64,000 nucleotides of DNA from an uncultured Collinsella sp. (GCA_958435945.1 CAUBIC010000009.1:1-64000), one strand, 5' to 3'. Shown: positions 24,426 through 33,688, counted from the first letter of the stretch. Numbers and translations are program-made. The notes: a model not told the origin generated them from the letters alone.

Positions 24426-25460
24426 ATGATTATCGATGCAAATTCCTACTGGTTCGACGAGCACATCTTTCATGACGAGACGCTCTGCGAACAGTTTTTG
24501 GCCGAGGTACCCCGCGCCTATGACACCGAAGGCTATCTGACCATGAATTCCGCCGGCAAACGACAGATCGTGATCGAGATGCCCGCCGGTTCTCCGGGTC
24601 TTAACTACATTGAGGGCGACTACACCCTCGAGAAGCGCTTGGCCGATATGGATGAGGCGGGGGTCGACAAGGCGATCCTCAAGCTCCCCGGTTGTCACGA
24701 GTGGATGTCGCTCGAGATGTGCCGGCGTTTCAACGACGGTATGGCTGCTGACGCGAAGGCGTCAAGTGGCCGTTTGATTCCGCTTGTCGCTGTGCCGCCC
24801 TTTGGCACCAAAGCGAATTTGGAGGAGCTCGATCGCAGGCTCGACGATGGTTTTGCGGGTGTGCAGCTCTGCGCTCACTACGGCAAGCGCTATCTCGACG
24901 ACCAGGTCTTCTCGAGCTTTTTCGAGCACCTGAACGAACGCCATGTCACCGTTTACGTGCACCATGTTCCCGTGCCGGTCGAGAACGAATCGCTTCTCGC
25001 GTACGACAACCTTCGCCGCTCTTATGGCCGCTGCGTCGACCAAACTACGGCGATCGGCCGAGAGATCTTTGGCGATTTCTTTGAGCGCTACCCCAATATC
25101 AAGATGGTCCACTCCATGCTCGGCGGCGCATACTTTGCGTTCAAGGAGATGCTGCTGCCTCATGGTCCCAAGCGCCCTGATGCTTCTGGCCGTTTTCAGG
25201 TCGATACCGAGACCGTTTCCAGGCGCCTCGAGAACAACATCTATTTCGACATGTCCCATGCTCAGCCTTGGGGCAAGACACTCCTTGCCTGCGCGGTTGA
25301 CGTGCTGGGTGCAGACCATATTGTTTTTGGCACGAGCTATCCCGTTAAACGCGAGTGGCTCACCGAGGGTGTCGCCTGCGTTCGCGCTGCAAATCTGAGC
25401 GATACAGACAGCGACCTTGTGCTTGGCGGTACGGCGCAGCAACTGTACGGTGTCGAGTGA
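24426..25460 (+). CDS. Amidohydrolase-2 (ACMSD-like) family protein with lost metal ligands
   Basis: A 344-residue TIM-barrel protein of the amidohydrolase-2 family. The fold is recognisable from MIIDAN at the start, VYVHHVPV, MVHSMLGGAYFAF and HIVFGTSYP near the end. The metal site is missing: the N-terminal HxH is Asn6/Tyr8, and the Asp of the usual FGTDYP is Ser304. It therefore cannot use the standard zinc chemistry and may be a binding protein or a repurposed enzyme. It is the first gene of an operon with two ceramidase-like proteins and a PTS permease. AAGGCGG lies 9 nt before the ATG. Confidence 0.8.
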   Translation: MIIDANSYWFDEHIFHDETLCEQFLAEVPRAYDTEGYLTMNSAGKRQIVIEMPAGSPGLNYIEGDYTLEKRLADMDEAGVDKAILKLPGCHEWMSLEMCRRFNDGMAADAKASSGRLIPLVAVPPFGTKANLEELDRRLDDGFAGVQLCAHYGKRYLDDQVFSSFFEHLNERHVTVYVHHVPVPVENESLLAYDNLRRSYGRCVDQTTAIGREIFGDFFERYPNIKMVHSMLGGAYFAFKEMLLPHGPKRPDASGRFQVDTETVSRRLENNIYFDMSHAQPWGKTLLACAVDVLGADHIVFGTSYPVKREWLTEGVACVRAANLSDTDSDLVLGGTAQQLYGVE

Positions 25461-25486
25461 GCGGCAATCAGAGGGGAGTATCTGCC

Positions 25487-26734
25487 ATGGACGAAGGAGA
25501 GATGAGGGCTGGGGCCGCTCGTGTGGCCATCGATCTTGGGGACGTGTTGCCGTTCGACGGTTTCGACGAACTCCGTCATGAGGTCTTCGCCCGTGCCCTT
25601 ATCATCGAGGGGACGGGGCGACGCGCCTGCGTCCTTTCGCTTGAGGTCACCTCGATCGCTCCGGCTCTACTCGCCGATCTGCGTGAGGTTGTTGAGGATG
25701 CCGCCAATTGCAGCGGTGCTTATTCTTGGGTGGTTCCTACCCACACGTTTTCCATGCCTCACGTCCGCACTCCCGGGCATCTTGTCGACGATGCTGCCCG
25801 CAACCGCAACGAGCGCTATCGCGCAGCGCTCGTCGCTGCCGCCCGCACGGCTGTCGAGCGCGCTGTTGCGGGCATTCGCTCTGCCACGCTCGCCACTGTG
25901 GAGGGCGAATGCCCCGTGAACGTTAATCGCGACATTGAGACGCCTGCCGGCTGGTGGTTGGGCTCGAATCCCAGGGGGTTTGCCGACCACACGATGCCCG
26001 TACTCGCCATAAGGGATGCCGGGGGCGAGTATGTTGCCGTGCTCGCGACGGCGGACGTTCAGTCCTCCGTGCTCGATGGGTCGCGCGACTCCGAGGGGAG
26101 GCACATGGCGAGCGGAGACCTCTTTGGTTTTGCCGCCATGTCACTCGAGCGCGAGCTGGGCGGCGTTGCCCTGTTGCTGCCAGGTGCCGCGGGCGACCAA
26201 GGTCCGGCGGAGCGCTCCATGAACGTCATGTTCGATGCGGCCGGCGTTAAGCAGACGGTCGATGCCCATGAAGACGGATACCGCATGCTGCACCAGCAGG
26301 GGCAGGCCTTGGGCGATGCTTTGATTGAGGCCGCTCGCATGGCGCGTGAGGATGACGCCACCGGCATCGATGCCCGCACGGTCGACGTTTTTCTGCCCGC
26401 TCAGACACGCGCCGATTTTCACTCTTTGGCTCCGCACCGAACGTATGAATTTCATGCCGCTGGCGAGCAGCGCACGAGGGTCTATCTGCTCCGGCTGGGA
26501 AACGTCGAGCTTGTCGGCGTACAACCTGAGGTCTCGAGTGCATTCGGCGCCACTGTGCGCGCCGCTCGGTCCGGCTCTGTGTTCTTTGCCACGCTCGTCA
26601 ACGGCGGACAGAAGTACCTACCGGCTCCCGACGCGTACGAAAAGATCACCTATGAGGCCATGAACTCCGGTTTTGCCGCCGGATCCCATGAGCGCCTCGT
26701 CGAAATCATCATTGCCGCCTTGAATGCGGCGTGA
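25487..26734 (+). CDS. Ceramidase-like protein, partly degenerate
   Basis: A 415-residue cytosolic protein (no signal peptide) related to the N-terminal domain of neutral/alkaline ceramidases. The first zinc-ligand loop is kept as PTHTF (His86), but the loop that holds the nucleophile Ser in ceramidases reads GDQGP (237-240), with no Ser, and the second His loop is not found. It is probably not a classical ceramidase. GGGGAG lies 8 nt upstream of ATG 25487. It follows the amidohydrolase-like gene by 26 nt and precedes a second, better conserved homologue by 18 nt. It may act as a partner subunit of that homologue or on a modified substrate. Confidence 0.65.
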   Translation: MDEGEMRAGAARVAIDLGDVLPFDGFDELRHEVFARALIIEGTGRRACVLSLEVTSIAPALLADLREVVEDAANCSGAYSWVVPTHTFSMPHVRTPGHLVDDAARNRNERYRAALVAAARTAVERAVAGIRSATLATVEGECPVNVNRDIETPAGWWLGSNPRGFADHTMPVLAIRDAGGEYVAVLATADVQSSVLDGSRDSEGRHMASGDLFGFAAMSLERELGGVALLLPGAAGDQGPAERSMNVMFDAAGVKQTVDAHEDGYRMLHQQGQALGDALIEAARMAREDDATGIDARTVDVFLPAQTRADFHSLAPHRTYEFHAAGEQRTRVYLLRLGNVELVGVQPEVSSAFGATVRAARSGSVFFATLVNGGQKYLPAPDAYEKITYEAMNSGFAAGSHERLVEIIIAALNAA

Positions 26735-26752
26735 CACAGAAGGAGAACGTGC

Positions 26753-27871
26753 ATGAACATTGGACACGCGCGCCGCAAAATCACCCCACAGGGCGACATC
26801 TACCTGATTGGCTACCGCAATCTTCCCAACCGTCTTGAGCCTGCGACAGGCGTCCATGACGACGTCTTCGCCAACGCCATCCTCTTCCAGCAAGGCGAAC
26901 GTGAAGTGTTTCTCTTTAATGCCGATGTCCTCGAATTCGAGGAAAGCATGGCCGAGGAAGTCAAGACAATGCTCGCCGAGCGCTACGGCATTGACCGTGA
27001 TTGCGTCCTGCTCTCGGCGACGCACGACCATACTTCAATCGTCGCTTACCACCGCAGCTGGTGGACGGGAAAATTCGACGAGAACTACTACCGCTGGTTC
27101 CTCGATACCATTTGCCAATGCTTTGAGGAGTGCCGCGCCAACGCACAGCCCGCGATTTGTCGCTTGGGCAAGCAGGTCATCACCGGTTTCTACGACAACC
27201 GCATCATCCCAGGTGAACTCGCCGACAATGAGGTCATTGTCGTATCGTTCTTCGATACCGAAGGCAAGCCATTTGCGGGCTTTGTGAACTGGGCGGTGCA
27301 TTCTGCCTGTGTCGGACCCGACTGCACGGAGCTCACGAGCGAACTCGCCGGTCTTACCGGCAAAAAGCTCGCTCAGAGTCTTGGTTACTATCCGGCCATG
27401 GTCGTCGGTGCTGCTGGCGACTGTAGCGACCGCAATTTTCGTCAGGGACGCGGCATTCCCGAGGTCGAGCGCGTTTCGACCGGTCTTGCCGAGGCGATTT
27501 CCCAGATCAAGCTCGATCGCGAGGTCGTTCTCGACCGCATCGAGCCTCAGACGTTCTATCACACCGTTGCCCATGACGACTTTTCGCTCACGCTTAAGTG
27601 TGTCGTCATCAGTTTGGGCGGCCTGCATCTCTTTGTGTTCCCGAGTGAGCTCGGCAGCGACTTGGGCATTCGCATGAAGCGCGAATGCCCGGTCGAGGGA
27701 ATAGTTTGCGGTTACACCAACGGCTATTTCGAGTATTTCCTTCCGGCACGCGAGTACGGCCTCTCCTTTGAGACCGAGCGTACTCAGATTCCCCAGGGCG
27801 AACCGGAACGTCTGTGTGACAAGTTCTGCCAGACGACGAGACTTCTCGGCGCAGCAGATTCGCGTCTGTAG
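26753..27871 (+). CDS. Ceramidase-like amidase
   Basis: A 372-residue member of the neutral/alkaline ceramidase N-terminal superfamily. Ligand His91 and His93 are in SATHDHTS, a further His183 is in VNWAVHSA (compare FNWxxxHP in ceramidase), and the candidate nucleophile Ser225 is in GDCSDRN (compare GDVSPN). The C-terminal immunoglobulin-like domain of true ceramidases is absent and there is no signal peptide, so the substrate is probably a small amide inside the cell, perhaps delivered phosphorylated by the PTS encoded next. AGGAGA lies before the ATG. Function is inferred from fold and operon only. Confidence 0.72.
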   Translation: MNIGHARRKITPQGDIYLIGYRNLPNRLEPATGVHDDVFANAILFQQGEREVFLFNADVLEFEESMAEEVKTMLAERYGIDRDCVLLSATHDHTSIVAYHRSWWTGKFDENYYRWFLDTICQCFEECRANAQPAICRLGKQVITGFYDNRIIPGELADNEVIVVSFFDTEGKPFAGFVNWAVHSACVGPDCTELTSELAGLTGKKLAQSLGYYPAMVVGAAGDCSDRNFRQGRGIPEVERVSTGLAEAISQIKLDREVVLDRIEPQTFYHTVAHDDFSLTLKCVVISLGGLHLFVFPSELGSDLGIRMKRECPVEGIVCGYTNGYFEYFLPAREYGLSFETERTQIPQGEPERLCDKFCQTTRLLGAADSRL

Positions 27872-28064
27872 ACCTGATTGCGTGACATGGGCCAATGAGG
27901 CTCGCTGCCATGTGATCGGCATCTTCCATCTTCTCTGCCGTTTCCCATCCCGGGCGTACGTGCGTCCGCGGATTTCAAAGGGGGAAGCGGGTTCCTTGCC
28001 CTCCCACGTCGACTACGGAGGCATGAAATCGATGCTATACCCCGCTCAGAAAAAGGAGAATTCC

Positions 28065-29507
28065 ATGAAATACCAGAAGCTTTGCGATGAAATCATCACA
28101 AAGGTCGGTGGTCGAGACAATGTGTTAGACGTGAGCCACTGCATTACGCGTCTCCGCTTCCACCTCAAGGATGAATCGCTCGCCCAGACCAATGAGCTTA
28201 AGGCGACGAAGGGCGTCGTTGACGTCATCCAGGCCGGCGGACAGTATCAGGTCGTGATTGGTGCCACTGTCGAGGCCGTCTACAACGACCTTGTTCAGAT
28301 TGGCGGGTTCGACTCCAAACCCGCACTCGATATCGATGAAGGCGACGACGTCAAAAAGGGCGATCCATTCTCGCGTCTGCTGGCCATCATCTCCGAGATT
28401 CTGCAACCGGTTCTTGGCGTGCTTATGGCCGGTGGCTTTATCAAGTCGATGCTCGCGCTCTGCACGGTTGCCGGTTGGCTTGCCAAGGACAGCAATACGT
28501 ATGTGACGCTCTCGGCAATCGGAGATTCGGTCTTCTATTACTTTCCGCTAATCATTGGCTGGACGTCGGCCAAGAAGTTCGGACTTAAGCCCGTTATGGG
28601 AATGGCGCTCGGTGGTATCCTTGTCTACCCGACGCTCGTTGCCCTTATGGGCGGAGATCCGCTCTACACGCTCGGCGCCGGCACGGTCTTCGAGTCCAAT
28701 GTCTACGGTGATATTTTTGGCATCCCGCTGATCATGCAGAATTACTCATCGACGATTCTGCCTGCGATCTTTATCGTCTGGATTGCCTCCAAGGTGCACA
28801 AGGCCCTTTCTAACGCGCTGCCCGCGCTTGTGAGCTCGTTCTTCTCCAACATCCTGACGCTCCTCATTTGCGGCATCCTTGGCCTGCTTGTGGTCGGTCC
28901 GGTCATGACGGTCCTCTCCAACATCGTTGCCCAGATCATCTTGATGCTCATCAACTTCCAGCCCGCCATCGCCGGCTTTGTCATCGGCACGTTCTGGAGC
29001 CTGCTCGTCATGTTCGGCCTGCACTGGGGTATCATCCCGCTGTGGTTTCTCGATGTCGCAACCTACGGCTATGACCTCATTAACCCGCTCGTGTATGCAG
29101 GCGGTTGTGCCATCGCCGGTGCTGTGCTTGGCATGGTCATCCGAACCAAGGACTCCGAGGAAAATGCTGCCGTCAACATTCCCGCCCTTGTCTCTTCGAT
29201 TTTCGGTGTCAACGAGCCTGCGCTTTACGCCATCTTGCTGCCGCGTAAGCGTCTTATGTGGTCAACCTTTATTTCCGCTGGTGTAGGCGGCGCCATTGCC
29301 GGCCTCATGGGTGCCAAACTCTATGCCTTCGGTGCCTCCGGCCCGCTCGGTTTCCCGAGCTTTATTAACCCTGCCGGCATCGACACGGGCTTTATCGGCC
29401 TTGTCATCTCCGGTGTGGTCGCTTTCGTTCTGGCTCTTGTCGCCGCTATGGCGATCGGTACCAGGAAGGACGAGGGCGGTAAGGCGCTCAACATCTCGGT
29501 GGACTAG
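28065..29507 (+). CDS. PTS transporter EIIBC, glucose/beta-glucoside superfamily
   Basis: A 480-residue phosphotransferase permease. The EIIB domain (1-85) has its phosphorylated Cys26 in SHCITRLRF, and EIIC (about 105-470) has about ten membrane segments (GWTSAKKFG, MGLHWG-like FGLHWGIIP, NEPALYA). There is no EIIA domain, so it must borrow one. The similarity is to the beta-glucoside/trehalose/N-acetylmuramic acid group. ATG 28065 has AAAGGAG 6 nt upstream; an in-frame ATG at 28023 sits too close to its GGAGG. A 193-nt gap separates it from the ceramidase-like gene, without a terminator, so it is probably the same operon. Confidence 0.9.
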   Translation: MKYQKLCDEIITKVGGRDNVLDVSHCITRLRFHLKDESLAQTNELKATKGVVDVIQAGGQYQVVIGATVEAVYNDLVQIGGFDSKPALDIDEGDDVKKGDPFSRLLAIISEILQPVLGVLMAGGFIKSMLALCTVAGWLAKDSNTYVTLSAIGDSVFYYFPLIIGWTSAKKFGLKPVMGMALGGILVYPTLVALMGGDPLYTLGAGTVFESNVYGDIFGIPLIMQNYSSTILPAIFIVWIASKVHKALSNALPALVSSFFSNILTLLICGILGLLVVGPVMTVLSNIVAQIILMLINFQPAIAGFVIGTFWSLLVMFGLHWGIIPLWFLDVATYGYDLINPLVYAGGCAIAGAVLGMVIRTKDSEENAAVNIPALVSSIFGVNEPALYAILLPRKRLMWSTFISAGVGGAIAGLMGAKLYAFGASGPLGFPSFINPAGIDTGFIGLVISGVVAFVLALVAAMAIGTRKDEGGKALNISVD

Positions 29508-29527
29508 TCTGTCTGCGCACTTTAACT

Positions 29528-29568
29528 AAATATGCCTCGGACGGCGACGTGCCGCCCGAGGCATATTT
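29528..29568 (+). terminator. Terminator of the PTS operon
   Basis: AAATATGCCTCGG pairs with CCGAGGCATATTT, with an inner CGGC/GCCG stem, 21 nt after the PTS stop and convergent with the LysR gene. Confidence 0.8.
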
Positions 29569-29630
29569 GTGTTTTGTGCCGTTGTCAGCGTGTTTGCGGA
29601 CACAAGTCTGCGGTTGTGGAGCAGCGGGGA

Positions 29631-30554
29631 TTATGACGGTCGTGCCGCGGTGGAAGACGCACGGTCGCCCTGCAGGAGCTGACGGTAGGGGAGGAAGCCG
29701 ATGAACGAGACGACCGCCTGCGAGTGCGCGGCGTTCCGCTTGAGGTAGAGCCTGACCTCGGAGGTCGTCGCGGGCTCAAGCGGCACCAGGGCTACCTTTC
29801 CGCTGGCAAGCGATTCCGCCGGCTTGCGCATGAGGAATGAGACGCCGGCGCCGCGTGCGACAAGAGAGATGATGTTCTCGGCTCGTTTGCCGGTGAACGT
29901 AACGCGTGGGCCAAATCCAGCTTCGCGACAAAGGGAAAGGACGAGCTCGCTTACGAACGAGCCTTGGGGAAGCATGAGGAAATTCTCGTCGATAAGGTCG
30001 TCTATCTCGACGGTGTCACGTTCGGCGAGCGGATGGTCGAGCGGAAGGACGGCCACGAGCCGGTCAGTCGTAAAGGGAATCTTTTTGAACTCCGGCTCGA
30101 TGGCGCCACTGTCACGGATGAAGGCCAGGTCAATGTCCTCGTGCAGGAGCATACGCTTGAGTGTGTCGCCCTCGCCCTCGATGAGCTCAACAGAATATGA
30201 GGGGTTCGCCTGCTGAAAATCGATGACGGCGTCCGTGATCCCATAAGGGGCCATAATGGGGATAGAACCTACGGTGAGGTGCTCGAGCGGCTCACCTGCG
30301 CCTATTTGAATGGCGGCAAGATAGCGGTGCTGAAGCGTCGCAATTTTTTGCGCATAGGGGAGGAGCGCTTCACCTTGCGCGGTGAGTGTTACGTGGCGCT
30401 GGCTTCGATCGATGAGCTTGCAGCCGAGTTCGTGCTCCATTGCCATGATGTGCTTGGAGAGGGTTGATTGCGACATGAAAAGCAGTTCCGCCGCATCAAG
30501 AAACGTGCGTGACTGCGCTAAGATGGCGAATTCGCCAAAGCGGCTGATATCCAT
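29631..30554 (-). CDS. LysR-type transcriptional regulator
   Basis: 307 residues with an N-terminal helix-turn-helix (FGEFAILAQSRTFLDAAELLFMSQSTLSKHIMAMEHELG) and a LysR effector domain (VGSIPIMAPYGITDAVIDF). GGAGG lies 7 nt before the ATG. It is convergent with the PTS/ceramidase-like operon and directly downstream of a deformylase gene on the same strand (36 nt). Control of the adjacent operon is plausible but not shown by an obvious shared site. Confidence 0.88.
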   Translation of the reverse strand: MDISRFGEFAILAQSRTFLDAAELLFMSQSTLSKHIMAMEHELGCKLIDRSQRHVTLTAQGEALLPYAQKIATLQHRYLAAIQIGAGEPLEHLTVGSIPIMAPYGITDAVIDFQQANPSYSVELIEGEGDTLKRMLLHEDIDLAFIRDSGAIEPEFKKIPFTTDRLVAVLPLDHPLAERDTVEIDDLIDENFLMLPQGSFVSELVLSLCREAGFGPRVTFTGKRAENIISLVARGAGVSFLMRKPAESLASGKVALVPLEPATTSEVRLYLKRNAAHSQAVVSFIGFLPYRQLLQGDRASSTAARPS

Positions 30555-30590
30555 AGGGAGGCCTCCGGTACCCTCATTTTGGCAGGTGGC

Positions 30591-31001
30591 CTAAACCACG
30601 ACGCCATTGCAGTGGTCGATTTCGTGCTGGATGATCTCGGCGGTGTAGCCCGAGAAGTTTTTGATGCGGTGAACGAAGTTCTCGTCCAAATACTCAACCT
30701 TAATGCGGCGATAGCGGGTACAGGGACGCTCGCCGGTCAGCGAGAGGCATCCTTCGCTCGTCTGATAGGCATTGACCTGCTCAAGAATTTGAGGGTTGTA
30801 CATCAGGAGTGTCCTGTTGCCGTCCTTTACGCAGATGATGCGTTTGCGCACGCCGATCATGTTGGCGGCGAGGCCCACGCACTCGCGCTCATGCTCGTGG
30901 AGTGTATCCAGGAGATCCTGCCCGGTTACGGCATCGTCGGGTCCCGCGTCTTCGGAAGGCAGACGCAAAAAGAACTCGGATTTCATGATGGGCTTAATCA
31001 T
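30591..31001 (-). CDS. def: Peptide deformylase, short form
   Basis: A 136-residue metalloenzyme that removes the N-formyl group from nascent proteins. Motif 1 is VGLAANM (Met where Gln is usual), motif 2 is EGCLS (83-87) and motif 3 is QHEIDH (125-130), giving a complete Cys/His/His metal site and the catalytic Glu. It lacks the longer C-terminal helix of E. coli-type enzymes. GAGGAG lies 6 nt before ATG 31001. Being the intact member, it contrasts with the Glu-less homologue at 16562-16981. It is followed by the LysR gene and is divergent from an MFS exporter. Confidence 0.88.
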   Translation of the reverse strand: MIKPIMKSEFFLRLPSEDAGPDDAVTGQDLLDTLHEHERECVGLAANMIGVRKRIICVKDGNRTLLMYNPQILEQVNAYQTSEGCLSLTGERPCTRYRRIKVEYLDENFVHRIKNFSGYTAEIIQHEIDHCNGVVV

Positions 31002-31206
31002 GGCGGGCTCCTCATGTCTTATGCTTTCGTGGACTTTTAATAATAGCGCGGAAGGAAAGCTGTGCGTCCGCGTTACAATCTTTCGATGTTGGACCATGTT
31101 GCCAGATTCGTCGTGTACGGCGTCTGGCGTAAGTCTAGGGCTCATTTTTCGCCCTGGACCGTTCCTCTGGGGCGATGCGACTGTCGTTCCAAGAGGAAGG
31201 AAATGC

Positions 31207-32622
31207 ATGGGGAGCAAATCTCAGCAACAAGTTCAAGTAACGCCATCGGCCTCTGCGGCGATTCTCGTCGTAATGTATATTGCAGCCTTTGTTGCCGCGT
31301 TTAACGAGAACATCATTAACGTGGCGTTGCACGACATTATGGCAGCCTTTTCGGTGAGTGCCACCACGGCACAGTGGCTCGTCTCGGGCTACATGATCGT
31401 GACGTCGATTTTTACGGCCATCATGGCCTTCCTGTCCGGCCGTTTCTCGACGCGCAAGCTGCTGTTTTTCGCATGCGGATGCATGGTCGCCGGCGAAGTC
31501 CTGTGCCTGGTCGCTCCGTCGTTTAGCGTTTTGCTGCCAAGTCGTATTTTGCAGGCTGCGGGATCGGGCATCTTGTTCCCGCTCATGATGAACGTGGTGC
31601 TGTCTTGCGCCCCGCGCGAGAAGCTCGGTTTGTATCTGAGCCTGGGCGGCGCCTGCATTACGCTAGGACCGGCGTTTGGACCCGTGATTAGCGGTCTTAT
31701 GTGCACGTTATTTGGCTGGAGGGCGGTGTTCGTAGTGCCGCTGGTGGGCGGCATTGTGGTCGCTGCAGCGGGCGTTAAGCTTGTTCAGAATGTCGGAGAG
31801 CGCTCGAACACCACGCTTGATATTCTGTCGGTTGTTTTGCTCGCCGCCGGCATTACGGCATTTGTGTATTCCGTAGGCGAGTTCTCGACCAATCTGATTG
31901 CCGGCATCGTGGCGCTTTTCGCCGCCATTGTGCTGCTCGGCCTGTTTGCGGCCCGTCAGCTCAAGCTCGAGCATCCGGTGCTTAACGTGCGTCCCATGGC
32001 GAGCTTTCGCTTTTGGCCTGCGTGTTTGCTTGTGGTGGTGTCGATGATGACGACGTTCTCGATGAGCGTTTTGTTGCCGCTCTATTTTGAGGGCGCATAC
32101 GGCATGACCGCACTTATTGCGGGCTTGCTCATTTTGCCGGCGATTGCCTGCAACGCCGTGACCTCGATTGTGGGCGGACGCGTGATGGACGCCCGTGGCG
32201 CATGGCCGCTGCTGCCGGTCGGTTTTGCCCTGATTGCCGTGGGGCAGACTGCCATCTCGATGACGGCGGCAAGCATGAACATCGGCGTCGTCGTGGCGCT
32301 GGCCGTTGTAGTGTATGCCGGAGTCGGTTTGGTGCTGAGCCCCTCGCAGACGGCCGGCTTGGAGACGCTGCCTGCCGCTGAGCATCCCCACGGAACGGCA
32401 TTGCTCAACACGTGGAACATGATTGCCGCATCGTTTGGCCCGTCGCTGTTTATCGGTCTGCTCTCGAGTTCTGCTGCGACTGCCGGCGCCGCTGGCGCTG
32501 CGACGGACGTTGCCCAGGCGATTGGATTTGCAGCTGCCGTGCGTGTGGCGGCTGTAATTGCCGTGGTCGGGTTCGCGGTGTCGCTGGTGTACGCTCGTCG
32601 CGAGTCACACATGTCGCATTAA
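31207..32622 (+). CDS. MFS transporter, DHA2-like drug exporter
   Basis: A 471-residue membrane protein with about 14 hydrophobic segments, beginning LVVMYIAAFVAAFNENIINVAL (segment 1 with the Asn/Asp of the DHA2 motif), WLVSGYMIV (segment 2) and ACITLGPAFGPVISG (motif C of antiporters). It probably exports toxic compounds with the proton gradient; the substrate is unknown. The start at 31207 follows AGGAAGGAA. A TACAAT -10-like box at 31074 would give a leader of about 125 nt that shows no clear structure. Confidence 0.87.
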   Translation: MGSKSQQQVQVTPSASAAILVVMYIAAFVAAFNENIINVALHDIMAAFSVSATTAQWLVSGYMIVTSIFTAIMAFLSGRFSTRKLLFFACGCMVAGEVLCLVAPSFSVLLPSRILQAAGSGILFPLMMNVVLSCAPREKLGLYLSLGGACITLGPAFGPVISGLMCTLFGWRAVFVVPLVGGIVVAAAGVKLVQNVGERSNTTLDILSVVLLAAGITAFVYSVGEFSTNLIAGIVALFAAIVLLGLFAARQLKLEHPVLNVRPMASFRFWPACLLVVVSMMTTFSMSVLLPLYFEGAYGMTALIAGLLILPAIACNAVTSIVGGRVMDARGAWPLLPVGFALIAVGQTAISMTAASMNIGVVVALAVVVYAGVGLVLSPSQTAGLETLPAAEHPHGTALLNTWNMIAASFGPSLFIGLLSSSAATAGAAGAATDVAQAIGFAAAVRVAAVIAVVGFAVSLVYARRESHMSH

Positions 32623-32726
32623 TGTGTGCACATAGATTCTGCAGCTAGATTAGATGGCGACACCATAAACTAATGGACGTTTTGCCGAGAGGCATGAATG
32701 TTTAAAGCGCAAAGAGTGCGCGACGG

Positions 32727-32760
32727 GCCCCGCGAATGGGGCGATGATGCCCGAGAGGGC
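32727..32760 (+). promoter_or_regulatory. Structured leader of the RGG-protein gene
   Basis: Two small hairpins, GCCCC-N6-GGGGC (32727-32742) and GCCC-GAGA-GGGC with a GNRA-type loop (32749-32760), sit just before AAGGAG. A short overlapping open frame starts at ATG 32698 and runs across the RGG start in another frame. Both could influence translation. Confidence 0.35.
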
Positions 32761-32774
32761 CAAGAAGGAGTCTC

Positions 32775-33686
32775 ATGTCCGAGAACGAAGAGATCATGAA
32801 CGAGACCGAGAACGAGACCATGACTGCCGAGGTCGAGGCAGTCGAGACCGTGGAGACCGAAGCTGCCGAGGTTGAGGCTGCTGACGAGGTTTCCGCCGAG
32901 GAGGAGGCCGAGGTTGTCGAGGCCGCCGTTGATTACGATGACGAAGAGCTGATGGACAAGATGCAGAAGGCCGCCCGCCTGCTGCGTAGCCGTCGCTTTG
33001 CTATTTCTAAGGAGGAGGAGGCCAAGGCCGAGCGCATGGCGAACATCGAGCGCGCCATCAAGCTTCTTGACCTCAAGCCCAAGATGGAGCAGAAGGAAAT
33101 GTCCGACCTGCTGGGCATGCGCCTTCGTGAGCTCGATGGCCTGATGGCCGAGGCCGAGGCTGCCGATCTGGTCGGCCGCATCGACGACGCCGAGGGCGAT
33201 ATGCGCAAGATTGTTGTCTTCGCCGCCGAGGATGCCGCTGAGGGCCTGGTCGAGCTTGCCAACAAGAAGGAGAAGCTCCTGCCCGAGCTTTCTTACGAGG
33301 AGGCCACCGAGCTGATGGCCGCTCTCGATAAGGTTATCGCTCCGCTCGTCGCCATGGGCCTGGACGAGGATCGCGGTCCTCGCGGCGGCCGTGACGACCG
33401 TGGTGGCCGTGGCGGCGACCGTGGCGGTCGCGGCGGCTTTGGCGATCGTGGTGGCCGTGGTGGCGACCGCGGCGGTCGCGGTGGCGACCGTGGCGGCCGT
33501 GGCGGCTTTGGTGACCGTGGCGGCGACCGTGGCGGTCGCGGCGGCTTTGGTGGCAACCGTGGTGGCTATGGCGACCGCGGCGGCAACCGTGGCGGCTTCG
33601 GCGGCAACCGTGGTAATGACCGTGGCGGTCGCGGTGGCGATCGTGGCGGCCGCAACGGCGGCGGCTTCCGCGGCAACCGCTTTTAG
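32775..33686 (+). CDS. RGG-box protein with acidic N-terminus
   Basis: 303 residues in three parts: an acidic, Glu/Val/Ala-rich stretch (1-55), a central helical region (about 58-195) of two to three helical bundles that may include a winged-helix-like fold, and a C-terminal tail (about 196-303) made of DRGGRGG-type repeats with 20 RGG motifs plus Phe/Tyr. RGG tails bind RNA and promote condensates in eukaryotic proteins and in cold-shock helicase tails of bacteria. I do not recognise a named family. GAAGGAG precedes the ATG. The gene appears to be monocistronic. The repeat DNA encoding the tail is likely prone to length change. Confidence 0.85.
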   Translation: MSENEEIMNETENETMTAEVEAVETVETEAAEVEAADEVSAEEEAEVVEAAVDYDDEELMDKMQKAARLLRSRRFAISKEEEAKAERMANIERAIKLLDLKPKMEQKEMSDLLGMRLRELDGLMAEAEAADLVGRIDDAEGDMRKIVVFAAEDAAEGLVELANKKEKLLPELSYEEATELMAALDKVIAPLVAMGLDEDRGPRGGRDDRGGRGGDRGGRGGFGDRGGRGGDRGGRGGDRGGRGGFGDRGGDRGGRGGFGGNRGGYGDRGGNRGGFGGNRGNDRGGRGGDRGGRNGGGFRGNRF

Positions 33687-33688
33687 GG

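Noticed and set aside
33370..33680. Short tandem DNA repeats resembling a CRISPR or satellite array
   Set aside because: They encode the DRGGRGG tail in frame, with no spacers.
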